A model generated the notes under the pieces. The model was given only the letters and a program-made list of their open reading frames with translations. It ran no database searches and had not been told where the DNA came from. From assembly GCF_014648695.1 (NCBI RefSeq), contig NZ_BMRP01000007.1, forward strand, positions 82,824-146,823: 64,000 nt of DNA, in the 5' to 3' direction. The stretch comes from Streptomyces albospinus (lineage in GTDB: Bacteria; Actinomycetota; Actinomycetes; Streptomycetales; Streptomycetaceae). Both the position numbers and the translations under genes were made by a program. Positions within the stretch are counted from its first letter, which is position 1. The number at the start of each line of letters is the position of its first letter. Shown here piece after piece: positions 33,216 to 41,087 of the stretch.

Positions 33216-34951
33216 CCCCGCAGACCTACCCCAGCGCCTGGGCGGCCGTCGCCGACCATCTGCACCACTTGGGCACCGGCGCGGTGTTCGGGCTGCCCGG
33301 GGACGACATGGCGCCGCTCGCCGAACTGGAGCGCGCCGACACCCCCGTCGTCCTCTGCCGGGACCAGCGCAACGCCGTCTTCATGGCGACCGGTTATGCG
33401 CTCGCCGCCGGTCGCCCCGGCGTGTGCGTGATCGGCAAGGGCCCGGCGCTGACCAATGCGCTCACCGGTGTCCTGGAGGCGCGTTCGGCCGCCGCCCCGC
33501 TCCTCCTGATCGCCGACGGCACCCGGCTCGACCGGCTCGGCACCGGCGCGTTCCAGGAGCTGGACCAGCTCACCGCGGTCCGCCCGTACGTCAAGTGGGC
33601 GGCCCGCGTCGACACGCCCGAGCGGCTGCCCGCCACCCTGGAGAAGGCCGCCGCGCTCGCCGTCAACGGCACCCCGGGCCCGGTCTACATCGAGCTCGCC
33701 GAACAGCTGGCGGACCGGCCGGTGACCCGTACCGGACCCTGGCGCAACGCCGCGCCGCAGCGGTTGGCGCCCGACCCGGACGCGCTGGCCGCCACCGCGC
33801 GCCGGATCGCCGCGGCCCGGCGCCCGCTGCTGCTGGTCGGCGGCGGCGCCCGGCACCGCAACACCGGCCGGCGGATCGAGCGGCTGGCCGAGCGGCTGGG
33901 CGCGGGCGTCTTCTGCACCGCCTCGGGCCGTGGCACGGTCGCCGAGGACCACCCGCTGTACTGCGGCGTCAGCGGCCTGTACACGGTCGCTCCCGCGGAC
34001 GCGCTGTGGCGCGAGGCGGATCTGGTCATCGCGCTGGGCAGCCGGCTGGAGGAGACCGCGACGTTCGGCTGGCCGGACGCGGAGGCGGGCGAACTCCCCG
34101 TCATCCAGGCCGTGTTGGGCGAGGACGGGCTGTCCATGGAGCGGCCGGGGGCGTATGTCCTCGGGGACGCCGGGCGGATCGTCGACGGCTGGACGGAGCT
34201 GCTCGCCGGTCACGAGACGGGCACCGGGTGGCCGGACCGGGTCCGGGCGGTACGGGCCGGACTGGCCCGGCGGGCCGCGGACCGCACCGCGGAGGCGGAG
34301 AAGGCGGCGCCCGAGGGCACCGTTCCGGTGGCGCGGGTGCTGTCCTCCCTGGACCGCGCGGTCCCCGCGGACCGGGTGCTCGTCCAGGAGAACGGCCTCC
34401 AGGACATGTGGTCCTACTACTTCCCGCACGGGACGCTCGGTGCGGGCGGCGGGTCGGTGGTGCCCAGCGAGCAGACGCCGCTGGGCTTCGGCGCCGCCGC
34501 CGCGGTCGGCGTCCGGCTGGCCGGGCCCGCCGGGCGCCCCGTGGTGGCGCTGGTCGGCGACGGCGCGTTCCACCTCTTCCGGGCCGAACTGCCGTCCGTC
34601 GCCGACGCGCGGGCCGCCGTGCTGTACGTCGTGCTCGACAACGGGGGCTACGGCTGGCTCCAGTCCAACCTGGACCGGGTCTCCGGCGAGGGCTCGCGGT
34701 TCGCGTTCACCGTGGCGCGCCCCACGGGCACCGAGGGCCTGGCGGCGGCCTACGGGCTGGGCTACCGGCGGGCGACCGACGCCGGTGCGCTGGACGCGGC
34801 GCTGGCAGCCGCCTGGCAGGAGGTCGCCGGCGGCACCGCCTCGGTGGTGGAGGTGGCGGTCTCGCTGGCCGACACCCCGCCGGGGATGGCCGGTTCGGCG
34901 GGCGACTTCCCGGAGCGGGAGGGCGCGGAGGAGGACCCGGGCGGCGGATGA
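33212..34951 (+). CDS. Thiamine-diphosphate-dependent enzyme (acetolactate synthase/decarboxylase superfamily) with Gln at the catalytic Glu position
   Basis: A 579-residue three-domain TPP enzyme. The PYR domain begins GAVFGLPGDDMAPLAELE. The central domain has LLLVGGGARHRNTGRRIERL. The PP domain has GDG at about residue 449 (LVGDGAFHLFRAELPS) ending in LDNGGYGWLQ, the cofactor-binding motif. The usual cofactor-activating Glu would align with Gln52 in RDQRNAVFMATGYAL, as judged by spacing to GYA. It would act on a 2-oxo acid or aldehyde, by decarboxylation or acyloin-type ligation; the substrate is unknown. GTG start overlaps the ALDH stop. Coupling to an acylating ALDH suggests aldehyde exchange between them. 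Confidence 0.85.
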   Translation: MTPQTYPSAWAAVADHLHHLGTGAVFGLPGDDMAPLAELERADTPVVLCRDQRNAVFMATGYALAAGRPGVCVIGKGPALTNALTGVLEARSAAAPLLLIADGTRLDRLGTGAFQELDQLTAVRPYVKWAARVDTPERLPATLEKAAALAVNGTPGPVYIELAEQLADRPVTRTGPWRNAAPQRLAPDPDALAATARRIAAARRPLLLVGGGARHRNTGRRIERLAERLGAGVFCTASGRGTVAEDHPLYCGVSGLYTVAPADALWREADLVIALGSRLEETATFGWPDAEAGELPVIQAVLGEDGLSMERPGAYVLGDAGRIVDGWTELLAGHETGTGWPDRVRAVRAGLARRAADRTAEAEKAAPEGTVPVARVLSSLDRAVPADRVLVQENGLQDMWSYYFPHGTLGAGGGSVVPSEQTPLGFGAAAAVGVRLAGPAGRPVVALVGDGAFHLFRAELPSVADARAAVLYVVLDNGGYGWLQSNLDRVSGEGSRFAFTVARPTGTEGLAAAYGLGYRRATDAGALDAALAAAWQEVAGGTASVVEVAVSLADTPPGMAGSAGDFPEREGAEEDPGGG

Positions 34952-35005
34952 GCGCGGCGGCCGGCGCCGCCGATAGCGCGCGCCCGCCGCCGCCCGCCGC
35001 GCTGT

Positions 35006-35047
35006 GGCCCGGCGGTGTACGTCGTCCACGTCGTACACCGCCGGGCC
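35006..35047. terminator. Bidirectional terminator
   Basis: A perfect 16-bp inverted repeat GGCCCGGCGGTGTACG / CGTACACCGCCGGGCC with a 10-nt loop, between the convergent TPP-enzyme and ABC-permease genes. It is the strongest hairpin noticed in the window. The rest of the gap to 35174 shows no gene. Confidence 0.85.
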
Positions 35048-35174
35048 TTGTGCGTGCCCCGCCCCTGCCGGCCACGGGGGAAGCCGGGCGGGGGCGGGGC
35101 ACGTCTTCTTCGTACGGAGGGGGCCACGCCGCGGCGTGCCGGGGGTGGGTGCCGCCGCTCCGTACGGGTCCGGG

Positions 35175-36011
35175 TCAGGTCTTCCTGGCGAACTTGGCCA
35201 GGGCGATCGGGGCGGTGACCGCCGTGAGGCCCACCGACCACAGCACCGTCCAGGTCACCGGGCCGGCCACCGGGCCCTCGCCCAGGGCGAGTCCACGGGC
35301 CGCGTCGGCCATGTGGGTCAGGGGGTTGAGGCGGGTGAAGCCTTCGAGCCACGCCGGCATCGTCGTCGGCGACACGAAGATCGAGGAGCCGAACTGGAGC
35401 GGCGTCAGGACCACCACCGACAGCCCCTGGACGGCCTGGGCGCTGCGCAGCGTCAGCCCCAGGAGCATGAAGACCCACACCAGGGACGTGCCGAACAGGG
35501 CGGTCAGTCCGATCGCGGCCAGCAGGCCGGGCCAGCGGCCGGTGAAGTCGAAGCCGAGCAGCGCGGCGACGGCCAGCAGGACCGCGATGGCGACCAGCAT
35601 CCGTCCGGTCTCCACCACGACCTTGGCGACCAGCACCGAGGAGCGGGCGATGGGCAGGGTGCGGAAGCGGTCCATCAGGCCGGTGCGGAAGTCGTCGTTG
35701 ACGCCCGTGCCGACCGCCATCGCGATGGTCATCCCGAGGATCACCATCAGGCCCGGCACCAGGAACGCCAGGTACTGCGTGCGGTCGCCGCCGGCGCCGA
35801 GCACCCCGCCGAAGACGAAGACGAACAGCAGCGTCAGCACGACCGGCATCAGCAGCGCGTCGGTCATCGACTCCGGGTGCTGCCGGATCTGGAGGAGGCT
35901 GCGGCGGACCAGCGCGCCGATGTGCCGCAGATGGGACCGCACCGGGATGCGGCCCTCGGCACGCCGCGGGGCGGCCGGCGCGGCCTGCGGCAGGGCCTCG
36001 TACGACGTCAT
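35175..36011 (-). CDS. ABC-2 type transporter permease (DrrB-like), no ATPase partner nearby
   Basis: A 278-residue permease: SLLQIRQHPESMTDALLMPVVLTLLF-type first helix, YLAFLVPGLMVILGMTIAMA, DRFRTLPIARSSVLVAKV (the ABC-2 signature region), and FTRLNPLTHMADAARGLA near the end. Six membrane helices are expected. Such permeases normally follow a DrrA-type ATPase gene; here the upstream gene is a DUF1707 protein and no Walker-motif protein occurs in the cluster. It may use an ATPase encoded elsewhere. Export of the lanthipeptide is possible but unproven. GAGGAGCAGCG precedes the ATG. Confidence 0.88.
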   Translation of the reverse strand: MTSYEALPQAAPAAPRRAEGRIPVRSHLRHIGALVRRSLLQIRQHPESMTDALLMPVVLTLLFVFVFGGVLGAGGDRTQYLAFLVPGLMVILGMTIAMAVGTGVNDDFRTGLMDRFRTLPIARSSVLVAKVVVETGRMLVAIAVLLAVAALLGFDFTGRWPGLLAAIGLTALFGTSLVWVFMLLGLTLRSAQAVQGLSVVVLTPLQFGSSIFVSPTTMPAWLEGFTRLNPLTHMADAARGLALGEGPVAGPVTWTVLWSVGLTAVTAPIALAKFARKT

Positions 36012-36045
36012 CGCTGCTCCTCCCTCGGATCCGGCGGCCGGCGGC

Positions 36046-36705
36046 TCAGGCCCCGCGCCGGCGCTCGTCGAGCCACTTCTGCCAGTACGTGCGCCGGTCG
36101 CTGCTGGGGTGGGCGACGACGATGTCGCCGAAGACCGCGGAGCCGGTGATGCGCACCAGCGGGGTGACGGACTCCGGGCCGGAGTGCGCCCGGGTCAGAT
36201 CGCGCAGATCGCCGAAGAGCTTGCTGCAATTCAGCTCGACCCGGACGCCCTCGGGGAGGAGCAGGTGGACATCGCCGAGCACCGCGCGGGCCGAGATGGT
36301 CAGTTCGCCGGTCGTCGGGGCCGGGGAGGAGCACAGGTCGAGGGTCAGATCGCCGAAGACGGCGGTGGCCTCGATGCCGTGCTCCAGGGCGGGGCTGCTC
36401 AGCGTCAGGTCGCCGAACACCGCCTTGAACACCCGCTGTCCGGCGGAATCCGGGGAGGGCTGCGGTGCGGTGGCGGGCAGATCCTCGCCGACCGACGCCA
36501 ACTCCTCGCGCGTACGGGCCAGATAGGCCGCCTCATAGCGCTCGGCCAGTTCCTCCAGCGTCAGCCGGCCTTCCGCGGTGGCTTCCCGCAGCCGCTCGAT
36601 CATGTCCTCGCGCTCGGCGTCCGAGGCGAGTACCGAGGACTGCCGGGGCGCGGGCGGAACGGGCGCCGGATCCTTGTGCAGATCGGGGCGTTGGGGCTGC
36701 GTCAT
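36046..36705 (-). CDS. DUF1707 / LiaF-like C-terminal domain protein
   Basis: A 219-residue protein. An N-terminal DUF1707 domain (SDAEREDMIERLREATAEGRL then EELAERYEAAYLARTREEL) is followed by a beta-helix of FGDLTL repeats (FKAVFGDLTLSSPALE, ATAVFGDLTLDL, ARAVLGDVHLLLPEGV, CSKLFGDL, GSAVFGDIVV). These are characteristic of the DUF2154/LiaF cell-envelope-stress domain. No membrane helix is evident. It ends 34 bp before the ABC permease gene and is probably in one operon with it. A role in envelope stress sensing or self-protection is an inference. Confidence 0.88.
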   Translation of the reverse strand: MTQPQRPDLHKDPAPVPPAPRQSSVLASDAEREDMIERLREATAEGRLTLEELAERYEAAYLARTREELASVGEDLPATAPQPSPDSAGQRVFKAVFGDLTLSSPALEHGIEATAVFGDLTLDLCSSPAPTTGELTISARAVLGDVHLLLPEGVRVELNCSKLFGDLRDLTRAHSGPESVTPLVRITGSAVFGDIVVAHPSSDRRTYWQKWLDERRRGA

Positions 36706-37179
36706 GGGAGGTGCCTCCGCTGGTCGGGCGGTAGTGGTGCGGGAGCCGCGAGGCTCCCGCGCGGTCTCATCCGACCACGTCACAGGGGGTGCGGACATCG
36801 GCGTCCGGTACTACATCGAAAGGTGCAGACGGCGGTGGCGGGCACCCGGTTCGGCCTACCCGCCGGCCGGTTCCGGCGGACGCGCGGGCGCTGCGCCGCG
36901 TCTGCCCCGCCTCTCCCCGGGGCTCCCCGTATTGATCCGGACTCCATTGATCCGGCTCCTGATCCAGACCTTTCGGGTCCTGATCCGGGCCCTGATCCGG
37001 GTCCTGCGAAATGATCTCGTCATGGCTTGGTGAAGCCCTGTGTGAAGGCGGGTGAAGAAAGTAAAAAGCGTGTCGACTTCTTCTTGACTACTTGGTAAAG
37101 TAGCCCGCGCTCATTGTGACTCGGGATTTGGCTAGCCGACCACAGTCATCAAACCGTTCGAATCCGGAGGATTTGTCGA
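36706..37179. promoter_or_regulatory. Regulatory region upstream of XRE regulator 2, with TGATCC direct repeats
   Basis: About 470 bp. TGATCC words at 36933, 36948, 36960, 36981 and 36993 are spaced 15, 12, 21 and 12 bp, within a CCTGATCCGGG-like pattern. Closer to the gene lie TTGACTA (37084-37090), a perfect CTACTT-GGTA-AAGTAG inverted repeat (37088-37103) and TGTGACTCGG. The TTGACTA word may serve as a -35 element and as an operator. No convincing gene was seen. Confidence 0.6.
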
Positions 37180-38424
37180 ATGCCTGAGCTGGCGGACACC
37201 GGGAGGCGAATCAAAGAGCTCCGGGTCGGCGCGGGAATGACCCAGCATGATCTCGCCGGGTCCGACATGTCCTCCAGCTACATCTCCCTCGTCGAACGCG
37301 GGAAGCGCATTCCCAGCGGCCGGGCCCTCAAGATCCTGGCCGAACGCCTCGGGGTCGGCGTGACGGAAATATCCGGCGGCGCCGAGCCGGCCGAATCCGG
37401 CGGCCGGGTCCGCCGGCTGGACCTGGTCGGCCGATTGGTCGCGGCCCGCCGCCAATGGGAGGGCGGCGACGCCGAGGGCGCGCTGCGGGAATTCCGCACG
37501 CTGGCCGAGACCGAATCGGCCGGCCGGCAGGACGACGTATATACCGAGGCGCAGCTCGCCATTGCCGAAATACTGGGCTCACTGGGCCGCGCCGACGAAG
37601 GCGCGGCCGTCCTGCTGCGGATGCAGGACGCGCTCGCCGCGGCGCCGTACGCCGAGGCCCGGCTGCGCGCGCTGATCGCGCTCGCCGACCTGCTGGAGTC
37701 GGCCGGCCGGGTCCAGGACGGGCTGCGCTATGCCCTGGCCGCCTCGCTGGAATCCGACCGGGCCCCCGGCACCGGCTTCCACTCGCTGCTGGTCCTCGAC
37801 GTCCTGACCCGCTGCGCCTACTGGAGCGGCTGCGCCCACTGGGCCCCGGACGCCGACCGCGGCCGGCCGCCCGCGGACGGGGTGCTGCCCGGGCCGCGGG
37901 CCGGCATCGATCTGCACCGGGCGCTGGACCTGTGGGACCGCGGCGAGGCGGACCGGGCGGCGGAACTGCTGGCCGACACCGCGCGGCGGGTCACCCCGGC
38001 CGCCGGCTTCCGGCTCTGGGAGAAGATCAACGGCCACTACGCGCTGCTGCTGCTCGGCCGCGGCGAGCGGACGGCGGCGCGCAGCATCGTGGAGCGCGGG
38101 CTGGTCGTCGCCTCCGTGGCGCAGGAACCGGACTTCCCGCTCTGGCTGACGACCGCGGAGGCGGTCTGCGCGGAGGCCGCCGGCGACCGGGCGCGGGTCC
38201 GGGCGCTGGGCGACGAGCTGGCCGCGCTGCCCGATACCGGACGCAGCCACGAGAAAGCCGCCGCGCTCCTGGAGATCGCGGCGGCACACGAGCGGCTGGG
38301 GGACCGGGAAAGGGCGGCCGGTTACTTCCGGTATTCCGCCGAGCTGTTCCGGCGCGCCCAGGCGTTCCGGCACGCCGACCGGGCCCGGGAACGGCTCGCC
38401 GATCTCCTCGAAAAGCGGAACTGA
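37180..38424 (+). CDS. XRE-family regulator with TPR-like C-terminal domain (regulator 2)
   Basis: A 414-residue paralogue of regulator 1. The HTH is RRIKELRVGAGMTQHDLAG then SDMSSSYISLVERGKRIPSG; a helical TPR-like region follows with repeats such as REFRTLAETESAGRQDD and AAHERLGDRERAAGYFRYSA. CCGGAGGATTTGTCGA precedes the ATG. Two Cys and several Trp (CAYWSGCAHWAPDADR) could be part of a ligand-sensing pocket, though this is a guess. It sits centrally in the cluster, beside a promoter carrying the shared TTGACTA word. Confidence 0.9.
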   Translation: MPELADTGRRIKELRVGAGMTQHDLAGSDMSSSYISLVERGKRIPSGRALKILAERLGVGVTEISGGAEPAESGGRVRRLDLVGRLVAARRQWEGGDAEGALREFRTLAETESAGRQDDVYTEAQLAIAEILGSLGRADEGAAVLLRMQDALAAAPYAEARLRALIALADLLESAGRVQDGLRYALAASLESDRAPGTGFHSLLVLDVLTRCAYWSGCAHWAPDADRGRPPADGVLPGPRAGIDLHRALDLWDRGEADRAAELLADTARRVTPAAGFRLWEKINGHYALLLLGRGERTAARSIVERGLVVASVAQEPDFPLWLTTAEAVCAEAAGDRARVRALGDELAALPDTGRSHEKAAALLEIAAAHERLGDRERAAGYFRYSAELFRRAQAFRHADRARERLADLLEKRN

Positions 38425-38518
38425 CGCACGCCGCGGAGAACCGCAGTCCACCCGGGCGGAGGCCGGAGCAGAAACTGCCAAAAGCGCCGGCCGTGCCGCA
38501 AATGCCGCCATTTCGACG

Positions 38519-38698
38519 CTATTTATTCGACTTCTTTCCCAGCCCCAGTAGCGCGAACAGCGCCTCCGCGCCGCCGACGATGGCCAGGACGAGTCCGGCC
38601 TTGTGAAGTGAGATGATCGGCGTCTCGACTTCCTTTGTGGTCAGCCACAGGATGACGCCGACGATCGCCAGAAAAATGCCTACGGCAATACCCTTCAT
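38519..38698 (-). CDS. 59-residue two-helix membrane protein
   Basis: A short gene with a good GAGGGAAC site before the ATG. The product begins MKGIAVGIFLAIVGVILWLT, a first membrane helix, then TKEVETPIISLHKA as a short loop. A second helix, AGLVLAIVGGAEALFALLGL, ends in a basic GKKSNK tail. The hairpin topology and clean codon pattern support coding despite its size. Function is unknown; it converges on XRE regulator 2 and lies upstream of the ketosynthase. It could be an immunity or export accessory factor. Confidence 0.7.
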   Translation of the reverse strand: MKGIAVGIFLAIVGVILWLTTKEVETPIISLHKAGLVLAIVGGAEALFALLGLGKKSNK

Positions 38699-39117
38699 GA
38701 GTTCCCTCGTCCCTCGTTGATGGTGCCGGAGCTGGTTGACCGCTCCAGCGTCCCGTCCGGCCCGGTGATGCGGATCATCCGCAGGTAGGCACTTTCCCCG
38801 GCGCCTCCTGTCACTTTCTATGTACGCCGGGCCCTACCCGAGGGCGGGCGCACGGGAGCGGACACGGGGCGCGGCGGTGGCGGCAGCCGGCGCACCGCCC
38901 TCGCCGGACGCCCCATCAGTCAAATTTCATGACTCTGTCAGTCATGTAAAGGGTGGCGTTTCCGCTGGTAGGCGGGGTTCTGGCCCCCGTTGACCTGGTC
39001 TATCGACTGACTCTGCCGCGGCGGAGCCGTTGACAACTCTCTGACTCAGCTGTCATCTTTCTGGTCATGAGGGCGCCCCAGTCGTGACAAGGGGCAGAAA
39101 AGTAGGAGGCGGGTTTC
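38699..39117. promoter_or_regulatory. Promoter region of the ketosynthase-GNAT-LanKC-precursor operon
   Basis: A 419-bp gap. It carries AGTCA-N7-TGACT (38918-38934) followed at once by GTCAGTCATG, then CGACTGACTC near 39005 and CTCTCTGACTCAGCTGTCAT near 39040. A further GGTCATGAGG lies close to the start. These match the TGACT/AGTCA words of the other cluster promoters. GTAGGAGGCGGG is the ribosome site of the ketosynthase. Confidence 0.7.
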
Positions 39118-40386
39118 ATGGAGTTACGGGCAGCGGATCGGCGGCGCGTCGTCGTCACCGGCTGCGGCGTGGTGTCCCCCGTGGGCAACACCACCGCGGA
39201 CTTCTGGGCCGCTCTCCTGGCCGGCCGCAGCGGCGTCGGCGCCGTGACCCGCTTCGACGCCTCCGGCCTGCCGGTGCGCATCGCGGGTGACGTCAAGGAC
39301 TTCGACCCGACCGCCGACGGTTCCCTCACGCCCCAAGAGGCCCGCCGCAGCGACCGGTTCACCCGGTACGCGGTGGCCGCCGCCGCCCAGGCGCTGCGCG
39401 CCGCCGGCCTCACGCCCCCGGACGGCATCGACCCGTACCGCTTCGCCGCGGTGATCGGCTCCGGCTACGGCGCCGCCCCCGCGATCCAGCAGCAGTACGA
39501 CGTCCTCAGGGAGCAGGGCCCGCGCCGGGTCTCCCCGTACCACTCGGTGCTCACCGCGATCGACCACCCGGCGAGCCTGCTGTCCATCAAGTACGGCATC
39601 GCCGGCCCCAGCAACGCGGTCTCCGCGGCCTGCGCCACCGGCGCGGTGGCCATCGGGGAGGCGGCCGAGCTGATCCGGCACGGCCGCGCCGACATCGCAC
39701 TGGCCGGCGGCACCGACGACTCGCTCACCGCCGTCGACCTGGCCGGCACCGCCAACGCCAAGGCCCTCTCCCGCCGCAACGACGACCCCGAAGGCGCCAG
39801 CCGGCCCTTCGACCGGGACCGGGACGGCTTCGTGATGGCGGTCGGCGCCACCGTACTGACGCTGGAGGAGGCCGGGCACGCCGAGCGGCGCGGCGCCCCG
39901 ATCCTCGCCGAGGTGGCCGGTTACGCCGCGACCACCGACGCCCACCACGCCACGGCCCCCGACCCGACCGGCGCCGGAGCCGTCCGCGCGATGCGGGCCG
40001 CGCTCGCCGACGCCGGCCGAAACCCCGAGGACGTCGGGCAGATCAGCGCCCACGGCACCGGCACCGTCCTCAACGACCGCATCGAGGCCGCCGCGCTGCG
40101 CGAGGTGCTGGGACCCGACACCCTGCGGCGCATCCCGGTCACCGCCGTCAAGAGCATGACCGGGCACATGCTCGGCGCCTCCGGGGCCGCCGAGGCCGCC
40201 GCCGCGGTGCTCTCGCTGCGGGACCGGGTGATCCCCCCGATCCGCAACTGCGACCACCCCGGGGAACCCGATCTCGACCTGGTCACCAAGGGCGCCCGCG
40301 ACTGGGACGGAGACGTGGTGCTCAGCAATTCGTTCGGCTTCGGCGGCCACAACGCCGTACTCGTACTGGCCCGCTACAGCGGCTGA
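39118..40386 (+). CDS. Beta-ketoacyl-ACP synthase (KAS II / FabF-like)
   Basis: A 422-residue condensing enzyme with an intact Cys-His-His triad. Cys172 is in VSAACATGAVAIGEA, His312 in SAHGTGTVLND, and His350 after Lys345 in KSMTGHMLGASG. The C-terminal NSFGFGGHNAVLV is typical. It elongates acyl-ACP with malonyl-ACP. There is no partner chain-length factor, so it should act as a homodimer. Codon 3 is TTA (bldA). It is the only condensing enzyme in the cluster; FabD and FabG functions must come from primary metabolism. The GNAT gene follows after 14 bp. Confidence 0.95.
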   Translation: MELRAADRRRVVVTGCGVVSPVGNTTADFWAALLAGRSGVGAVTRFDASGLPVRIAGDVKDFDPTADGSLTPQEARRSDRFTRYAVAAAAQALRAAGLTPPDGIDPYRFAAVIGSGYGAAPAIQQQYDVLREQGPRRVSPYHSVLTAIDHPASLLSIKYGIAGPSNAVSAACATGAVAIGEAAELIRHGRADIALAGGTDDSLTAVDLAGTANAKALSRRNDDPEGASRPFDRDRDGFVMAVGATVLTLEEAGHAERRGAPILAEVAGYAATTDAHHATAPDPTGAGAVRAMRAALADAGRNPEDVGQISAHGTGTVLNDRIEAAALREVLGPDTLRRIPVTAVKSMTGHMLGASGAAEAAAAVLSLRDRVIPPIRNCDHPGEPDLDLVTKGARDWDGDVVLSNSFGFGGHNAVLVLARYSG

Positions 40387-40400
40387 GGAGGGAACGCACC

Positions 40401-41087
40401 GTGCAGGGACGACTGGTGACCTTGGAATGGCCCGGCGACGACGACTGGGCGGCGATCGCCTCCTGGCTGCGGCCCGGCTCGCCGGCGGCCGTGATGAGCG
40501 GCGACTGGGAGCTGCTGGGCGCCGCCGACGTCGAGCAGGCCAACCGCTCCGGGCGGGTCAGCCACATGGTGATCCGCACCCATGACGGCGAACGCATCGG
40601 CACCGTGAGCTACCAGCGCACCGGGCGGATCGGCGGCTACTCCGTCGGCGGCGCGATCGGCACCCCGGAGCTCTGGCGCCGCGGCTACGGCGCGGAGGCC
40701 GTGGTCCTCCTCGTCGACTACCTCTTCCACCAGCTCGACGCGCACCGCGTCCAGGTCACCACCGCCGCCTACAACAAGAGCATCATCCGGCTGATGACCA
40801 AGACCCAGTTCGTGGTCGAGGGCATCCTGCGGGACCACTGCTACCTCGACGGCGCCTACCACGACGCGATCGTGTGGGGGATCCTCCGGGACGAGCACTA
40901 CGCCTCGCTCAAGCCCAGCGCCACCAACCGCGTACTGGCCGTCGGGCTGGAGGACTTCGTGCCCGAGGACGACAAGGTCCAGGCCCGCGAGATCCTCGCC
41001 GGGCACCTGGCGGCGACCGGCCGCAGCGCGGTCGCGGCCTTCCTCGACACGGCGGCGCCGGCCGGGAACGAGCGGGGTGCCGCATGA
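40401..41087 (+). CDS. GNAT-family N-acyltransferase, candidate peptide acyltransferase
   Basis: A 228-residue RimJ/RimL-like GNAT. The acetyl/acyl-CoA fold is recognisable in GERIGTVSYQRTGRIGGYSVGG, GTPELWRRGYGAEAVVLLVDY, the R/Q-x-x-G-x-G/A loop, and HRVQVTTAAYNKSIIRLM. It lies between the ketosynthase and LanKC genes and its stop overlaps the LanKC ATG (ATGA). In goadvionin and microvionin biosynthesis a GNAT joins the acyl chain to the N-terminus of the modified peptide; the same role is inferred here. A GAGGAGGGA site precedes the GTG. Confidence 0.9.
   Translation: MQGRLVTLEWPGDDDWAAIASWLRPGSPAAVMSGDWELLGAADVEQANRSGRVSHMVIRTHDGERIGTVSYQRTGRIGGYSVGGAIGTPELWRRGYGAEAVVLLVDYLFHQLDAHRVQVTTAAYNKSIIRLMTKTQFVVEGILRDHCYLDGAYHDAIVWGILRDEHYASLKPSATNRVLAVGLEDFVPEDDKVQAREILAGHLAATGRSAVAAFLDTAAPAGNERGAA

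Noticed and set aside
35006..35047. The 16-bp inverted repeat considered as an insertion-sequence end
   Set aside because: There is only one copy, no transposase or target duplication is nearby, and it sits between convergent genes, so it is best explained as a terminator.
36008..36334. A frame next to the ABC permease that might be its missing ATPase
   Set aside because: It has no Walker A, signature or Walker B motif and lies within the DUF1707/LiaF-like gene in another frame.
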